A stretch of DNA of 64,000 nucleotides from UBA9676 sp963837105 (GTDB taxonomy: Bacteria > Actinomycetota > Actinomycetes > Streptosporangiales > Streptosporangiaceae), in NCBI GenBank assembly GCA_963837105.1, contig CAWIMG010000039.1:62001-126000 (forward strand), in the 5' to 3' direction. This document shows, in pieces, positions 16,095 to 24,800 of this stretch. The notes under the pieces were generated by a model. The model was not told the DNA's origin, did not search any database, and saw only the letters and a list, made by a program, of their open reading frames with translations. Made by a program: the position numbers and the translations under genes. The number at the start of each line of letters is the position of its first letter. Positions within the stretch are counted from its first letter, which is position 1.

Positions 16095-17452
16095 TGGCGC
16101 TGGTCATCGGGCTGACCACGCTCGCGTCCGCCGCTGGCTGCGCGGAAAAGCCGGCCGCGATGGCTCTCCTTCCGCGCCTGGTCCGTGAGGCTCGGCTCGG
16201 CCCAGCACACGCGCTGCTGCACACGGTCCAGGATCTCGGAGTTGTCATCGGCCCGGCCATTGGCGCGATCTTGCTGCGAGTAGCTCCGGCCTGGACAGCA
16301 TTTCTGGCGACCGGCGCGACATTTGCAGTCTCCGCGCTGCTGATCTCGGCAATGCGCCGCGACACGGTTCCAGCCGGTGGGCGACCATCGGGGTTTGCTC
16401 ATCTGGCCGGAGGGCTGAAGACGGTGCGTGCGACCGCGTTTGTGCGGTGGCTGATCGTGATTGTGGCGATGGTCGAATTCACCTACGGGGCCCAGACCGT
16501 GCAGCTGGTCGTGTACGCCCGGCAGTCACTCGCGCTTGGAAGCGGAGGCTACGGTGTCCTGCTGGCGGCTGCGGGTGCCGGCGCACTGGTGAGCGCGGTC
16601 GCCACTGGCCGTTTGGCCACGAGCAGGCGTGTCTCTCTGATCGTCGTTACCACCGGTTCGCTAGCGTGCGCCACTCAACTCGCGTACGCCGGCGTGAAGG
16701 TGCTGTGGCTTGCGCTGGCGGTGACAGTGATCGGGAGTGCCGGCCTCGTCTCCTGCGAGGTGGTCGGCGAGACGGCAGTGGCGCGGATCGTCCCCCGCGA
16801 GGCGCTCGGACGCGTGATCGGGATCTTCACCGCCGTGTCGGCGGCCGCGATGGTCGCTGGCGCGGTCCTGGCGCCAGTTCTCGTGGCGTCCACATCGTTG
16901 CGTGCCAGCCTGCTGATCCTGGGTGCCGCCGCCTTGCTGGTCACCCTGCTGTGCCGGGCCGGCCTGCGCGGACTCGACGTGCTCAATGCGCAGCGTGCAG
17001 ATGCGCTCGCGTCAAGGGTGAAGGTCCTCGAGGGCCTTCCGGTCACAGTGGGGGTGCCCCAGATCGTCCTTGAGCAACTCGCCTCGGCGGCCCAGTTCCT
17101 GCCACTGCCACCGGGGGTCGACGTTGTTGTCCAGGGAGCGCCAGCGCATGCTTTCTACGCCGTCGCCGAAGGCCGCGTCGTCGTTCACCGGGACGGCCGG
17201 ACGGTTGTGCATCTGGGTCCTGGTGACAGCTTCGGTGAGCGCGGCCTGCTCGACCACGCCCCCCGGAATGCCACCGTCACCACAGAGGTGGACACGACCC
17301 TGCTCCGCGTGGAAGGCCACATGCTTCTCGACGCCCTCGAGGCGGCGCCCAGCCTGCGGCCTGCGCTCGACCTCAGCAGCACCGCGCCTGGAGTACAAGT
17401 CTCGCCAGGCGAGACGGTAGTGGTGGACGATCCGCGATGGGCGGGGACGTGA
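15773..17452 (+). CDS. MFS transporter with a C-terminal cyclic-nucleotide-binding domain
   Basis: 559 residues. Residues 10-400 form a 12-helix MFS transporter with the loop 2-3 motif GGAVADRFPRR. Residues about 425-525 form a CNB-type beta-roll: PPGVDVVVQGAPAHAFYAVA, EGRVVV and the phosphate-binding-cassette-like PGDSFGERGLLDHAPRNATV. In CAP/CNB proteins the Glu of the FGE element and the Arg of the PRNATV element bind the ribose and phosphate of cAMP or cGMP, and both are present. The protein may therefore be a transporter whose activity is gated by a cyclic nucleotide. The 5' end overlaps the remnant of a cyclase gene by 8 bp, and an identical overlap is seen with the complete cyclase at 30043. 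Confidence 0.88.
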   Translation: MGEKTVRAYRDVLAVPGARALIGAVAASQVGNWLYSAALLGYVYGATRSAGWVGAATICRFLPLVLLGPFGGAVADRFPRRTILLAGDALRMLLMTALAATVASAGPVALVIGLTTLASAAGCAEKPAAMALLPRLVREARLGPAHALLHTVQDLGVVIGPAIGAILLRVAPAWTAFLATGATFAVSALLISAMRRDTVPAGGRPSGFAHLAGGLKTVRATAFVRWLIVIVAMVEFTYGAQTVQLVVYARQSLALGSGGYGVLLAAAGAGALVSAVATGRLATSRRVSLIVVTTGSLACATQLAYAGVKVLWLALAVTVIGSAGLVSCEVVGETAVARIVPREALGRVIGIFTAVSAAAMVAGAVLAPVLVASTSLRASLLILGAAALLVTLLCRAGLRGLDVLNAQRADALASRVKVLEGLPVTVGVPQIVLEQLASAAQFLPLPPGVDVVVQGAPAHAFYAVAEGRVVVHRDGRTVVHLGPGDSFGERGLLDHAPRNATVTTEVDTTLLRVEGHMLLDALEAAPSLRPALDLSSTAPGVQVSPGETVVVDDPRWAGT

Positions 17453-17709
17453 CCATTGGCGGACCGCAGCGCCCAGCCGGCGGTCTCCATAAGCCGGTTC
17501 GGCGCGTGGCCGGGGTGCTGTCAGCGTTCCGTGGCGGAGTGAGCTGCTCGTACCACAGTTGGTGCCGGTTGGTGCGCTCTTCGCGTGTTTCGCTGCGCCT
17601 CCCGCAAGGCCGCCAGTAGGTTCCCCGGAACAGGCGTTGCCCGCGCCACCTGACGTCCCGCAGGCGTCAGCTCGCCGGGTGAACGCAGGGCCCCGGGGAC
17701 AGGAGCGTG

Positions 17710-18312
17710 ATGCCCGCAGCACCCCGTCATGCCAAGCCCAGCAAACCCGCCGCCAGGCGCAGAGCGCCGGTAGTGGCCGCAGCAACGCTCGCAGGCGTGG
17801 CTGCGGCCTTCGTGTTCCTGCACGGCGGATCCGCAGCCGCAGGGCTCTCTCACGGCGCGATGCCGGTGACCAGTGCAACGTCGGGTTTCACCAGCGACTA
17901 TGTGACGGCCGACGGGAGCCGCAGCGTCATCGTCCGCATGATTCGTGAGTCTGCTATTGCGGCCCAGCGCAGGCATCTCGCCAGGCTCGCCGCCGCCCGG
18001 CGCGCGCGACAGCAGGCAGCAGCGCAGCCGAGCCCGGCCCCGAGTGCGGCGCCAGCGCCATCTGGCGGCGGTGGAAATGCCGCCAGTTCACCGCTTGGGA
18101 TCTGCATCCGCAACGCCGAAGAGGGTGGCAGCTACGCCTGGGGACCCGGCAACGGCGGCGGTGCTTACCAGTTCCTGCTGGGCACCTGGGAAAAGTACGG
18201 CGGCGCGGCCAGCGAGTACGGCGTCGCCGGCCCCGCGTACCAGGATCAGATCTTCGATAACGCCATCGCCGCAGGCGGCGCATCGAACTGGACCAGTTAC
18301 GACGGGTGCTGA
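17710..18312 (+). CDS. Secreted RPF-like / transglycosylase-like lysozyme-fold protein
   Basis: About 200 residues from ATG at 17710 (GTG at 17707 is an alternative; AGGAG lies just upstream). The N-terminus is basic, then a hydrophobic segment (PVVAAATLAGVAAAFVFLHG) serves as signal peptide or anchor. A helical, Arg-rich and Pro/Ala-rich linker (about 75-125) leads to a short C-terminal domain: ICIRNAEEGGSYAWGPGNGG, GAYQFLLGTW and IAAGGASNWTSYDGC. This resembles the resuscitation-promoting-factor/transglycosylase-like fold, with EEGGSYAW near the catalytic Glu position and AYQF and W in the usual places. It probably cleaves peptidoglycan during growth or resuscitation. Confidence 0.75.
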   Translation: MPAAPRHAKPSKPAARRRAPVVAAATLAGVAAAFVFLHGGSAAAGLSHGAMPVTSATSGFTSDYVTADGSRSVIVRMIRESAIAAQRRHLARLAAARRARQQAAAQPSPAPSAAPAPSGGGGNAASSPLGICIRNAEEGGSYAWGPGNGGGAYQFLLGTWEKYGGAASEYGVAGPAYQDQIFDNAIAAGGASNWTSYDGC

Positions 18313-18416
18313 CGATGCGCGGCGTCCAGCGGCACAGACCCCGGACTGCGGCATGACCGCGATCGCCTTCCTCGCGGCGTTACCGGCTGCCAGGATCGGT
18401 TCTTGCAGGTCAGTGG

Positions 18417-18472
18417 CGGTGGAGGTGGGACTTGAACCCATGGAGGGGTTTGCCCCCTCACACGCTTTCGAG
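18417..18472 (-). other. tRNA-Ser 3'-half relic 1 (attachment-site scar)
   Basis: Read on the reverse strand this starts exactly at the anticodon loop CTCGAAA and continues through the variable arm and T arm to the acceptor end CCTCCACCG, closely matching the intact tRNA-Ser(CGA) at 35649-35735. The 5' half is absent and replaced by unrelated sequence. Homology continues about 35 bp past the tRNA 3' end (GACCTGCAAGAA, then CCTGGCAGCCG). A tRNA 3' half beginning at the anticodon loop is the classic product of tyrosine-recombinase integration. On the element side two TGAGACC motifs lie at 18571 and 18583. The rest of the gap 18473-18824 shows no gene. Confidence 0.75.
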
Positions 18473-18824
18473 AACTGCGCACCACTGTTTACCACCGGCC
18501 GCTAGCGTCCGTGACCAGCGCGGACGGACGGCTGACGGTCGCCTGTCGAACCGCTGTGAACAGTAGTGAATGAGACCAAGACTGAGACCAGCGCCTGGGG
18601 TGGGCGGGCCGCCGCGGACCGGCCAGGTACTTGCCAGGCGGTGCCAGCGATTGTCGCCGATTCGGGCACCGGTGATTCAGCAAACGTCGGGGCCGGGCGC
18701 CACCCGCAGATGAGTCACTCGGCGTGTGCTGTTCGAAGCGGCCCGACGAGATCCCGGAGTGGCGCAGAATGATGTAACTGAGCGCGCGGGGGACTCGGGG
18801 AGCGCTGATCGCCGGGGTCAGCAG

Positions 18825-19130
18825 TCAGTCGGCGATGCCGTAGGAGCCGACCACCGTCCCGTTAACCGGTGCCGGCCCGTCGGTGCAGCGCTCCTTGATG
18901 GTCGATGTGAATTCGCCGAAAGCGGGGAGCTCGGCCAGCGGGTTGTCATCGTTCTCGTGCACCGCTACGTGCATGAAGCTGACTCCGTCATCGAGCCGGA
19001 TGGCAACGTAGCGGAGCCCCTTGGGCAGCTGTTCGGCGAGCTGGGCGAACACGGCCTTGATCAGCTTCTCGTTCTCGTCGGCGGACCCGGCACGGGTGGT
19101 GTAGCGGACGACGGTGGCATGGCTGCTCAT
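18825..19130 (-). CDS. Small ABM-like (dimeric alpha/beta-barrel) protein
   Basis: 101 residues (MSSHATVVRYTTRAGSADEN, then KLIKAVFAQLAEQ, VAIRLDDGVSFMHVAVHEND, FGEFTSTIKERC). The pattern of strand, long helix, strand, strand, helix with an early Arg-Tyr strand resembles antibiotic-biosynthesis-monooxygenase-fold proteins, which dimerise and often handle aromatic or haem-like ligands. It is the last gene of a four-gene operon and its start overlaps the stop of the preceding gene by 4 bp (ATGA). The specific role is unknown. Confidence 0.65.
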   Translation of the reverse strand: MSSHATVVRYTTRAGSADENEKLIKAVFAQLAEQLPKGLRYVAIRLDDGVSFMHVAVHENDDNPLAELPAFGEFTSTIKERCTDGPAPVNGTVVGSYGIAD

Positions 19131-19549
19131 AATGCGCTCCCCTGTTGGCGGATCGATCGGATCTGGTTATTGCGAGCGTCATGGGTGAGCTCGGCCAGCC
19201 CGAGCTCTTCCAGCAGTGGCGGGAGGTACATGCCGAACCGGCCGCGGTATCCGTTGCGCAGTCCGTACCAGCCGCCGACTGGATTGCCCGGCGACCGGCC
19301 CCACGCCTCGACCGTGCCCTCAGCCGCCGGTTTCTTCTCATCGGCCGCGCCGAGGGGAACCCAGCCGTCCTGCTCGGAAAGCCACGCGTGCAGGTCCTCG
19401 ATCGCCCGCAAGTGGTACTTAAGGGTGGTGGAGCCGACCTGGCAGACCAGCGCGGGCGGACTGGCCTGCGTATCTTTGTACATCGAATATTCGGATGTGC
19501 CCGGCGGGGTTTTCAGCCGCCACGGATCCTCTTTGGTGCCATCAGCCAT
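19127..19549 (-). CDS. Conserved hypothetical protein, third gene of the ArsR operon
   Basis: ATG at 19549 with GGAGA upstream gives 140 residues beginning MADGTKEDPWRLKTPPGTSE and containing YSMYKDTQASPPALVCQVGS, YHLRAIEDLHAWL and NGYRGRFGMYLPPLLEELGL. I recognise it as a conserved actinobacterial hypothetical that often accompanies SRPBCC proteins, with no known function; the Trp/Tyr-rich sequence suggests a compact ligand- or protein-binding domain. The start shares one base with the preceding stop (TGATG) and the end overlaps the next gene by 4 bp, so the stoichiometry is probably tightly controlled. Confidence 0.7.
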   Translation of the reverse strand: MADGTKEDPWRLKTPPGTSEYSMYKDTQASPPALVCQVGSTTLKYHLRAIEDLHAWLSEQDGWVPLGAADEKKPAAEGTVEAWGRSPGNPVGGWYGLRNGYRGRFGMYLPPLLEELGLAELTHDARNNQIRSIRQQGSAL

Positions 19550-19998
19550 CAGCGGTCTCCTCTGGTAATTGCTGCCGCAAAGTGCGGCAGGAGGGTTTGC
19601 CATCCGATCCGGTTGCGCTCCCGCCAGGCATCCGCCCCGCTGCCCAGGCGTTCCCAGCCCCGGTGCTCGATCTCGACGCGGGTATCGCCCGGGCCGCGGG
19701 CGACGAACCGGATATGGACATCGGTGGCCACGCTGCGGTCCCGGCCCAGGTGCCACAGGTACGCCAGCCGCTTCGGGGGATCCCAGACCGTTACTACGCC
19801 CCAGTCGTGCTCGGCCCCCTCGGCTGTCCGTTCATAGATCCGGCCGCCGACGCCGCTTTCCAGCACGATGGCCAGGTCGCGGTCGCCGGTGACCGTGTGA
19901 TCCGGCGGCCACCAAATCCCGATCCGCGACGTCCACATGGCGAACGCGTGCTCGGCCGGGCAGGCCACGTCGAAGGTGATGCGCAACGGCGAGGTCAA
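19549..19998 (-). CDS. SRPBCC / AHSA1-domain protein
   Basis: The likely start is TTG at 19998, overlapping the ArsR stop as TTGA and giving MTSPLRITFDVACPAEHAFA. The 149-residue product shows the helix-grip fold: AFAMWTSRIGIWWPPDHTVT, GGRIYERTAEGAEHDWGVVT, WDPPKRLAYLWHLG, TRVEIEHRGWERLG and a C-terminal helix WRERNRIGWQTLLPHF. AHSA1-like proteins bind hydrophobic ligands in a deep cavity and are commonly encoded next to ArsR regulators. Ligand unknown. A longer frame to 20061 overlaps ArsR and is not preferred. Confidence 0.82.
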   Translation of the reverse strand: MTSPLRITFDVACPAEHAFAMWTSRIGIWWPPDHTVTGDRDLAIVLESGVGGRIYERTAEGAEHDWGVVTVWDPPKRLAYLWHLGRDRSVATDVHIRFVARGPGDTRVEIEHRGWERLGSGADAWRERNRIGWQTLLPHFAAAITRGDR

Positions 19999-20330
19999 CG
20001 CTGGGCGCCCGGACCGGAGTTCTCGGCCAGCAGCGTGAACCGGACTGCGGCCTCCCCCCACACGCGCTCGAGATAGGCCTGCACCGCCCGCATCCCTTCC
20101 TCCTGCAGGTGGTAGATGCGGCGAGTGCCATGTGCTTGCTCGGCCACCATTCCGGCATCCTTAAGCAACCGCAGGTGCCGCGACACGGCCGGGCGGCTGA
20201 TCGGCAGCGCCGCCGCGATCTCGTGCACGGGCTTGTCGCCGCCACTCAGCAGGCGCAGGATCTCACGCCGGTTCGGGTCCCCCAGTGCTTCAAACGGATC
20301 CCCGCCCGCCTCCGCGTGCGGCATCGGCAT
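19995..20330 (-). CDS. ArsR-family winged-helix repressor
   Basis: 111 residues with the standard order: FEALGDPNRREILRLLSGGD, VHEIAAALPISRPAVSRHLR (recognition helix), LLKDAGMVAEQAHGTRRIYH (wing). It has no Cys cluster for metal sensing, as usual for ArsR proteins paired with SRPBCC genes, which regulate non-metal stress or catabolic functions. It heads the overlapping operon ArsR-SRPBCC-hypothetical-ABM. A palindromic cluster about 165-200 bp upstream (20494-20528) is a candidate operator. Confidence 0.9.
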   Translation of the reverse strand: MPMPHAEAGGDPFEALGDPNRREILRLLSGGDKPVHEIAAALPISRPAVSRHLRLLKDAGMVAEQAHGTRRIYHLQEEGMRAVQAYLERVWGEAAVRFTLLAENSGPGAQR

Positions 20331-20493
20331 CAGCGGCCCACCCCGATCCGCCGCGTGAGCTCCTCGGCAAGCAGGTCAGACGATGAGCCCAGATCGGGCA
20401 TCGACCGCCAGGTTAGCCCCGGCAATGGCCCGGTGTGGTCCTCACATACGTGAAACACCTCGTAGCACCGCATCGACTCTGCGCCTCGCCTTC

Positions 20494-20528
20494 GGTAACA
20501 GTCAAGTTACCGTAACGCGTGGGTTACC
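20494..20528. promoter_or_regulatory. GGTAAC/GTTACC palindrome cluster upstream of arsR-like gene
   Basis: GGTAACAGTCAAGTTACC at 20494-20511 is a perfect 6-bp inverted repeat with a 6-bp centre. It is followed at once by a second, GGTTACC-ended element (GTAACGCGTGGGTTACC, to 20528) sharing the same half-site. Such dyads suit a dimeric winged-helix repressor. The gap 20331-20628 holds no gene. Confidence 0.5.
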
Positions 20529-20628
20529 GATGCGCAAGCAGGGGTGAGACGAGAGGGCCACGAAGGCCGGGCAGCTAACGGCCCCATCTTGCGACAGCAA
20601 ATGTGGCCGTCACCTGGCACAACAGTGG

Positions 20629-20681
20629 CGGTGGAGGTGGGATTTGAACCATGGAGGGGTTACCCCTCACACGCTTTCGAG
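20629..20681 (-). other. tRNA-Ser 3'-half relic 2 (attachment-site scar)
   Basis: On the reverse strand it starts at CTCGAAAGCGTGTGAGGGG and ends CCCACCTCCACCG, again the anticodon-loop-to-3'-end part of tRNA-Ser(CGA), with one base missing in the T arm. The sequence just 5' of the anticodon loop (GGTGCGCGGTA) resembles that of relic 1 (GGTGCGCAGTT), so both scars come from related elements. The gap 20682-20848 shows no gene. Confidence 0.72.
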
Positions 20682-20848
20682 TACCGCGCACCACCGTTCA
20701 CCGGCATCCGTCAGCGTCCGTGGCCCTCCTGGGCGCTGAACCTGACCCCAGGCCTGGCTGGCCGCGGCGGCTAACCATCTAGCCCGGGCAAGTTCGTGCC
20801 CATGCGGCGATACGGAATGGGACTGTGCTCCGGTTTGGAGCTTGGCAT

Positions 20849-21556
20849 TCACGTGGTCGTGCCACATGTTGCGGCCAGCCGATCGGCTACCTCCTGGAGG
20901 AGGCGGGTCAGCCCGGCAATGGTCGATATAGCGGACAGTCCGAGGGCCTCGTCGTGATTCGGCGAAAGCGGTAGCCGGTCTAGCAGATCAGCCAGTTCAG
21001 CAGCGTGGTCGCCGTCGAGGTCGGCGTGTTCGAGCATCGTCCGGAATGCACTGGCCGGCAGGCCGGATCTGCTCTGGAGATCCAAGAGGCTCCGCCGGTT
21101 CGGCGGGTTTCCCTCGATAACCATCAGGTAACCGAGAACACACACTGGGTGATAGTGCAGGACCCAGTAATACTGGGCACCGACCAGCGCCGCGACAGCC
21201 CCCGATGGTGGTCGGCTGAGCAGTTCCGCCGGGGCCACACCAACGCTCTGAAGGTCCTCCAGCAGCCACTCGTCGTGGCCACGCTCCTCTTCGGCATGCC
21301 TGCGCAGGTAATCGACCAGCCCGGCCGCGAGCGGGTCTGCGGGGGAAAGGTCGCGGGCCCGGTCCAGAGCTGTTTCCAGCAGCGGCACGCTGGCCCGGAT
21401 CGAGCCGTATCCTGCGCGCAGGAACGCGATCCAGGCCGCCGCAGGATCCGGATGCTGGTCGAGGTGGCGCTGGGCGGCCACCAGCGGCGGCCGCGCGAGC
21501 GCGATCTTGCGGCGCAGGACCGAACTAGACGCCGTGTGTCCAGGGCAGGCTGCCAT
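20849..21556 (-). CDS. Haem-oxygenase-like diiron oxidase (iron-containing redox enzyme family)
   Basis: 235 residues. An all-helical protein with the metal motif HAEEERGHDEW in the second half and further Glu/Asp/His residues (for example LVGAQYYWVLHYHPV, MLEHADLDGDHAAELADLLD) as in PF14518 / PqqC-TenA-like diiron oxidases. These enzymes use two iron ions and O2 to cleave C-C bonds, oxidise or N-oxygenate small molecules and peptides. The ATG at 21556 lies 32 bp inside the 3' end of the upstream small gene, so the two are co-translated. The pairing with an NHLP-like peptide suggests a modification enzyme. Confidence 0.75.
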   Translation of the reverse strand: MAACPGHTASSSVLRRKIALARPPLVAAQRHLDQHPDPAAAWIAFLRAGYGSIRASVPLLETALDRARDLSPADPLAAGLVDYLRRHAEEERGHDEWLLEDLQSVGVAPAELLSRPPSGAVAALVGAQYYWVLHYHPVCVLGYLMVIEGNPPNRRSLLDLQSRSGLPASAFRTMLEHADLDGDHAAELADLLDRLPLSPNHDEALGLSAISTIAGLTRLLQEVADRLAATCGTTT

Positions 21557-21785
21557 CGAGGAGTCCGGCTGCGGTCAACGCGAAGCTCAGGTCGGAGATA
21601 GCCTTCAGTTCGTCAAAGGTCATGCGGGTGAGTGCGTCCCAGACTTGCGGCGGCACGTCGTCTGAGTCGTATCCCGCGTCCCCCAGCGTGAGGTCCGGAT
21701 GCTCGACGAACCGTTGCCGCCTCACCGGATCGCGGATGATGTGGTCCAGTGCCCCCAGCACCTCGAGGATGTTCTCGGTCGCCAT
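21525..21785 (-). CDS. Small NHLP-leader-like (Os1348-type) protein, possible RiPP precursor
   Basis: 86 residues, ATG at 21785 behind a strong GGAGAAGGGGGGA site. Residues 1-75 are helical and resemble nitrile-hydratase-like leader peptides of the NHLP clan: LEVLGALDHIIRDPVRRQRF, VEHPDLTLGDAGYD, then LKAISDLSFALTAAGLLDG. The last residues SLPWTHGV form a short tail after the leader-like domain. It overlaps the diiron oxidase gene. Known NHLP-clan proteins serve as leader peptides in which the C-terminal tail is modified. The tail here has Ser, Trp, Thr and His as possible sites. It could instead be a small regulatory subunit. The family assignment is by pattern only. Confidence 0.5.
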   Translation of the reverse strand: MATENILEVLGALDHIIRDPVRRQRFVEHPDLTLGDAGYDSDDVPPQVWDALTRMTFDELKAISDLSFALTAAGLLDGSLPWTHGV

Positions 21786-21897
21786 CGTCCCCCCCTTCTC
21801 CAGACTGGTGCTTGCTTATACTCCCGCGTTCCTGCTGTCAAGTTGCTGCTGTCAACCAGCCCGGGCCACAATTGGACTGTCGGCGGGTGGGTGGTTG

Positions 21898-24800
21898 ATG
21901 ACGTTCAGTGGGGAGAGACGCAAGACCGTTACCGCCCTGTTCGCTGACATGGTCGGCTCGACCGCCCTGGGCGAATCGCTCGACCCCGAGCCGTTGCGGC
22001 AGCTGATGGTCCGCTACTTCGAGCTGATGGCCGGGGCCATCCGGCGCCACGGTGGGACGGTGGAGAAGTTCATCGGCGACGCGGTCATGGCCGTGTTCGG
22101 GGTGCCCCGCGCGCACGAGGATGACGCCCTACGGGCGGTGCGGGCGGCGGCCGAGATGCGGGACGCGCTGGATGAGCTGAATCTGGAATTCGCCCGGGAC
22201 TGGGAGGTCACCGTCGCGATTCGGGTCGGGGTTAACACTGGCGAGGTGATGACCGGACTCCCGACCGTCAATCAGTCCCTGGCCGTCGGCGACGCGGTCA
22301 ACTTGGCTGCCCGTCTAGAGCAGGCCGCCGAACCGGGACAAATCCTGATCGGCGAGCAGACCAGGGCGCTGCTCGGCGACGCGGTGCGGGCCGATGAGCT
22401 GCCGCCGCTATCGGTCAAGGGGAAGCGGGAGCCGGTGCGGGCGTGGCGACTGCTTGAACTGATGCCCGCGCGACCGCGAGAGCTCGACCCGAACCTAGTG
22501 GGACGGGGGCCCGAACTGGATCAGCTCGAGGGCTGGTTCCGAACGGTGATCGACCAGAGGACGTGCGCTGCGATCACGGTCGTGGGCTCCGCGGGCGTGG
22601 GCAAATCGCGGCTTACCCGGGAATTTCTCCACGGTCTCGCCGACCGGGCGACGGTGGTAGAGGGCCATTGCGTGCCGTACGGCGTGGGGGTGACGTTCTG
22701 GCCGGTCAATGAGGCCATTCGGCGAGCGGCGGGCATCGGGCAGCGAACCGGGACCAGCCAGGCTCGTAGGCGGATCGCCGCGCTGCTCGACGGCATGGCC
22801 GACGGCGAGTTGATCGCGCCCCGGATCCAGTCGCTGCTCGGACTGCGCCGCGCTGCGCCCGGGCTTCAGGAAACCTTTTGGGCGGTCCGCCGGCTGTTCG
22901 AGCACATGGCCGGGCGGGGGCCGCTGGTGGCCGTTTTCGAGGACATCCACTGGGCCGAGCCGACGCTCCTGGATCTGTTCGAGTACCTGGTCGACCGGGC
23001 GCACGCGGCGCCGGTGCTGCTGGTTTTCGTCGCCCGCCCCGATTTGCTCGAAGCGCGGCCCGGATGGCTGTCGGGCAAACCGAACGCTCACCGGCTCAGT
23101 CTCGGCTCGCTGTCGGCGGCAGAGACCGACCGGCTCATCCGGCAGTTGCTGCTGCTGCGCGGAGCCCGATTGGCAGATGAGCCGCGGGAGCGGATCGCCG
23201 CCCTGGCTGAGGGCAACCCGCTGTTTGTTGGCGAGAGCGTGCGGATGTTGATCGACGCCGGCGTTGTGCGCACCGCCGAACCTGGCTGGTCCGTGCCCGG
23301 CGGCCTCGCCCAGATCGCTATCCCGCCCACGATCCGCGCGCTGCTGGCCGCACGGCTGGACCAACTGGAGCCCGAGGAACGACTTGTTGCCGAGTGCGCC
23401 GCGGTGGCCGGCCGAATCTTCTCGTGGGGCCTGGTCACCGCTTTGGTCCCGGCTGAGGTCCGCCCCCGGGTAGCCGGGCACCTGCAAGCGCTTACCCGCA
23501 AAGAGTTCATCACGCCGGATCTATCGAACTTGCCGGAGGACGACGCGTTCAGGTTCACTCATGCGTTGCTGCGTGACGTGACGTACCAGGAAATCCCGAA
23601 ATCGGCCCGTTCCCAGTTGCACGAGCAGACCGCCGAGTGGCTGGCACAACGGATGGGCAAACGGGCCGGCGAGTACGACGAGATCATCGGCTACCACCTC
23701 GAACAAGCCTGCCGGGCGCTGACGGAACTCGGACCGACATCGGACGCTGCCCAGGCGCTGGGCCGGCAGGCGTCGGCCCGCCTGGACAGTGCTGCGGCAC
23801 GGGCCTTCGCATCGGAGGACATGCCGGGCACGGTCTCGCTGCTGTCCCGGGCGGTAGCGCTACTGCCGGACAAGGATTCGGGCCGGCTGGCGCTGCTACC
23901 ACGGCTGGCGTTCGCGCTGATCGAAACCGGCGATTTCCGCCGACTGGCCCGGGTGATCGAGGAGATCTCGCTACTAGCCGACGCGATCGGTGACGGGCAG
24001 GCGCTGGCCATGGCGGGCGTGCTGGAGCAGTGGATGCGGCTGTACACCGATCCCGACCGGCGACCAGCGCAAGCCCGAGACGCCGTTCACGGAGCAATCA
24101 GCACCTTCGAGGCGGTCGGCGACGATTACGGCCTGGCCAAGGCCTGGTCGCTACTCGGGTTTGCCAACAACGTGTCCGCACGGTTCGCCGACGCCGAGAT
24201 GGCCTGGGCCCGCGCTGCGGTGCACGCACGCAGGGCCGGCGAGCGACGCGACGAACTCGATGCCATCACCTGGGGGCTGATCGGCAGCTGGCTCGGGCCG
24301 ACCCCGGTCGAGGCCGCGCTTGCCCGGGCCGACCGGTTGCTCGAACAGGCCCAGGGTGATCGGAAAGGTATGTCCGGGGTGCTGATCATGCGGGCGCTGC
24401 TGACGGCCAACCTTGGCCGGTTCGACGAGGCTCGCGGAATGATCGCGCAGGCCTGGTCACTGTGCCGGGACGTCGGCCTCACGCTATGGGAAGCCGGACC
24501 GGTCACCCAGGCGGCCGGCATCGTGGAACTGCTGGCCGGTGACGCGGCCGCGGCCGAGACCGTGCTGCAAACCGGTGCCCACAAGCTGCGCGAGATGGGA
24601 GAGGCCGGTTGGCTGTCCACCGCGCTCGCCTGGCTGGCCGAGGCAGTCTACCTGCAAGGCCGCGCCGATCAGGCATACCAGCATTCCGAGGAAAGCGAAC
24701 ACTTCGCGGGACGCGGCGACGTCTTCTCCCGCGTGCTATGGCGCAGCGTCCGAGCCCGGGTGCTCGCCGACCGCGGCCAGACCGCCGAAGCGGAGCGGCT

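Noticed and set aside
14690..16402. PspA with a 326-residue N-terminal extension
   Set aside because: The extension is antisense to the conserved MFS gene and has the low-complexity composition of a shadow frame; PspA has its normal start at 15424.
17453..17706. Possible c-di-AMP (ydaO) riboswitch before the RPF-like gene
   Set aside because: Fragments such as CGCAGGCGT and GGGTGAACGCAGGG are present, but in the wrong order, and the GGGGGACCC block is missing. Not enough to call.
18417..18472. Second working tRNA-Ser gene
   Set aside because: The 5' half is missing and the anticodon stem cannot form, so it is a relic.
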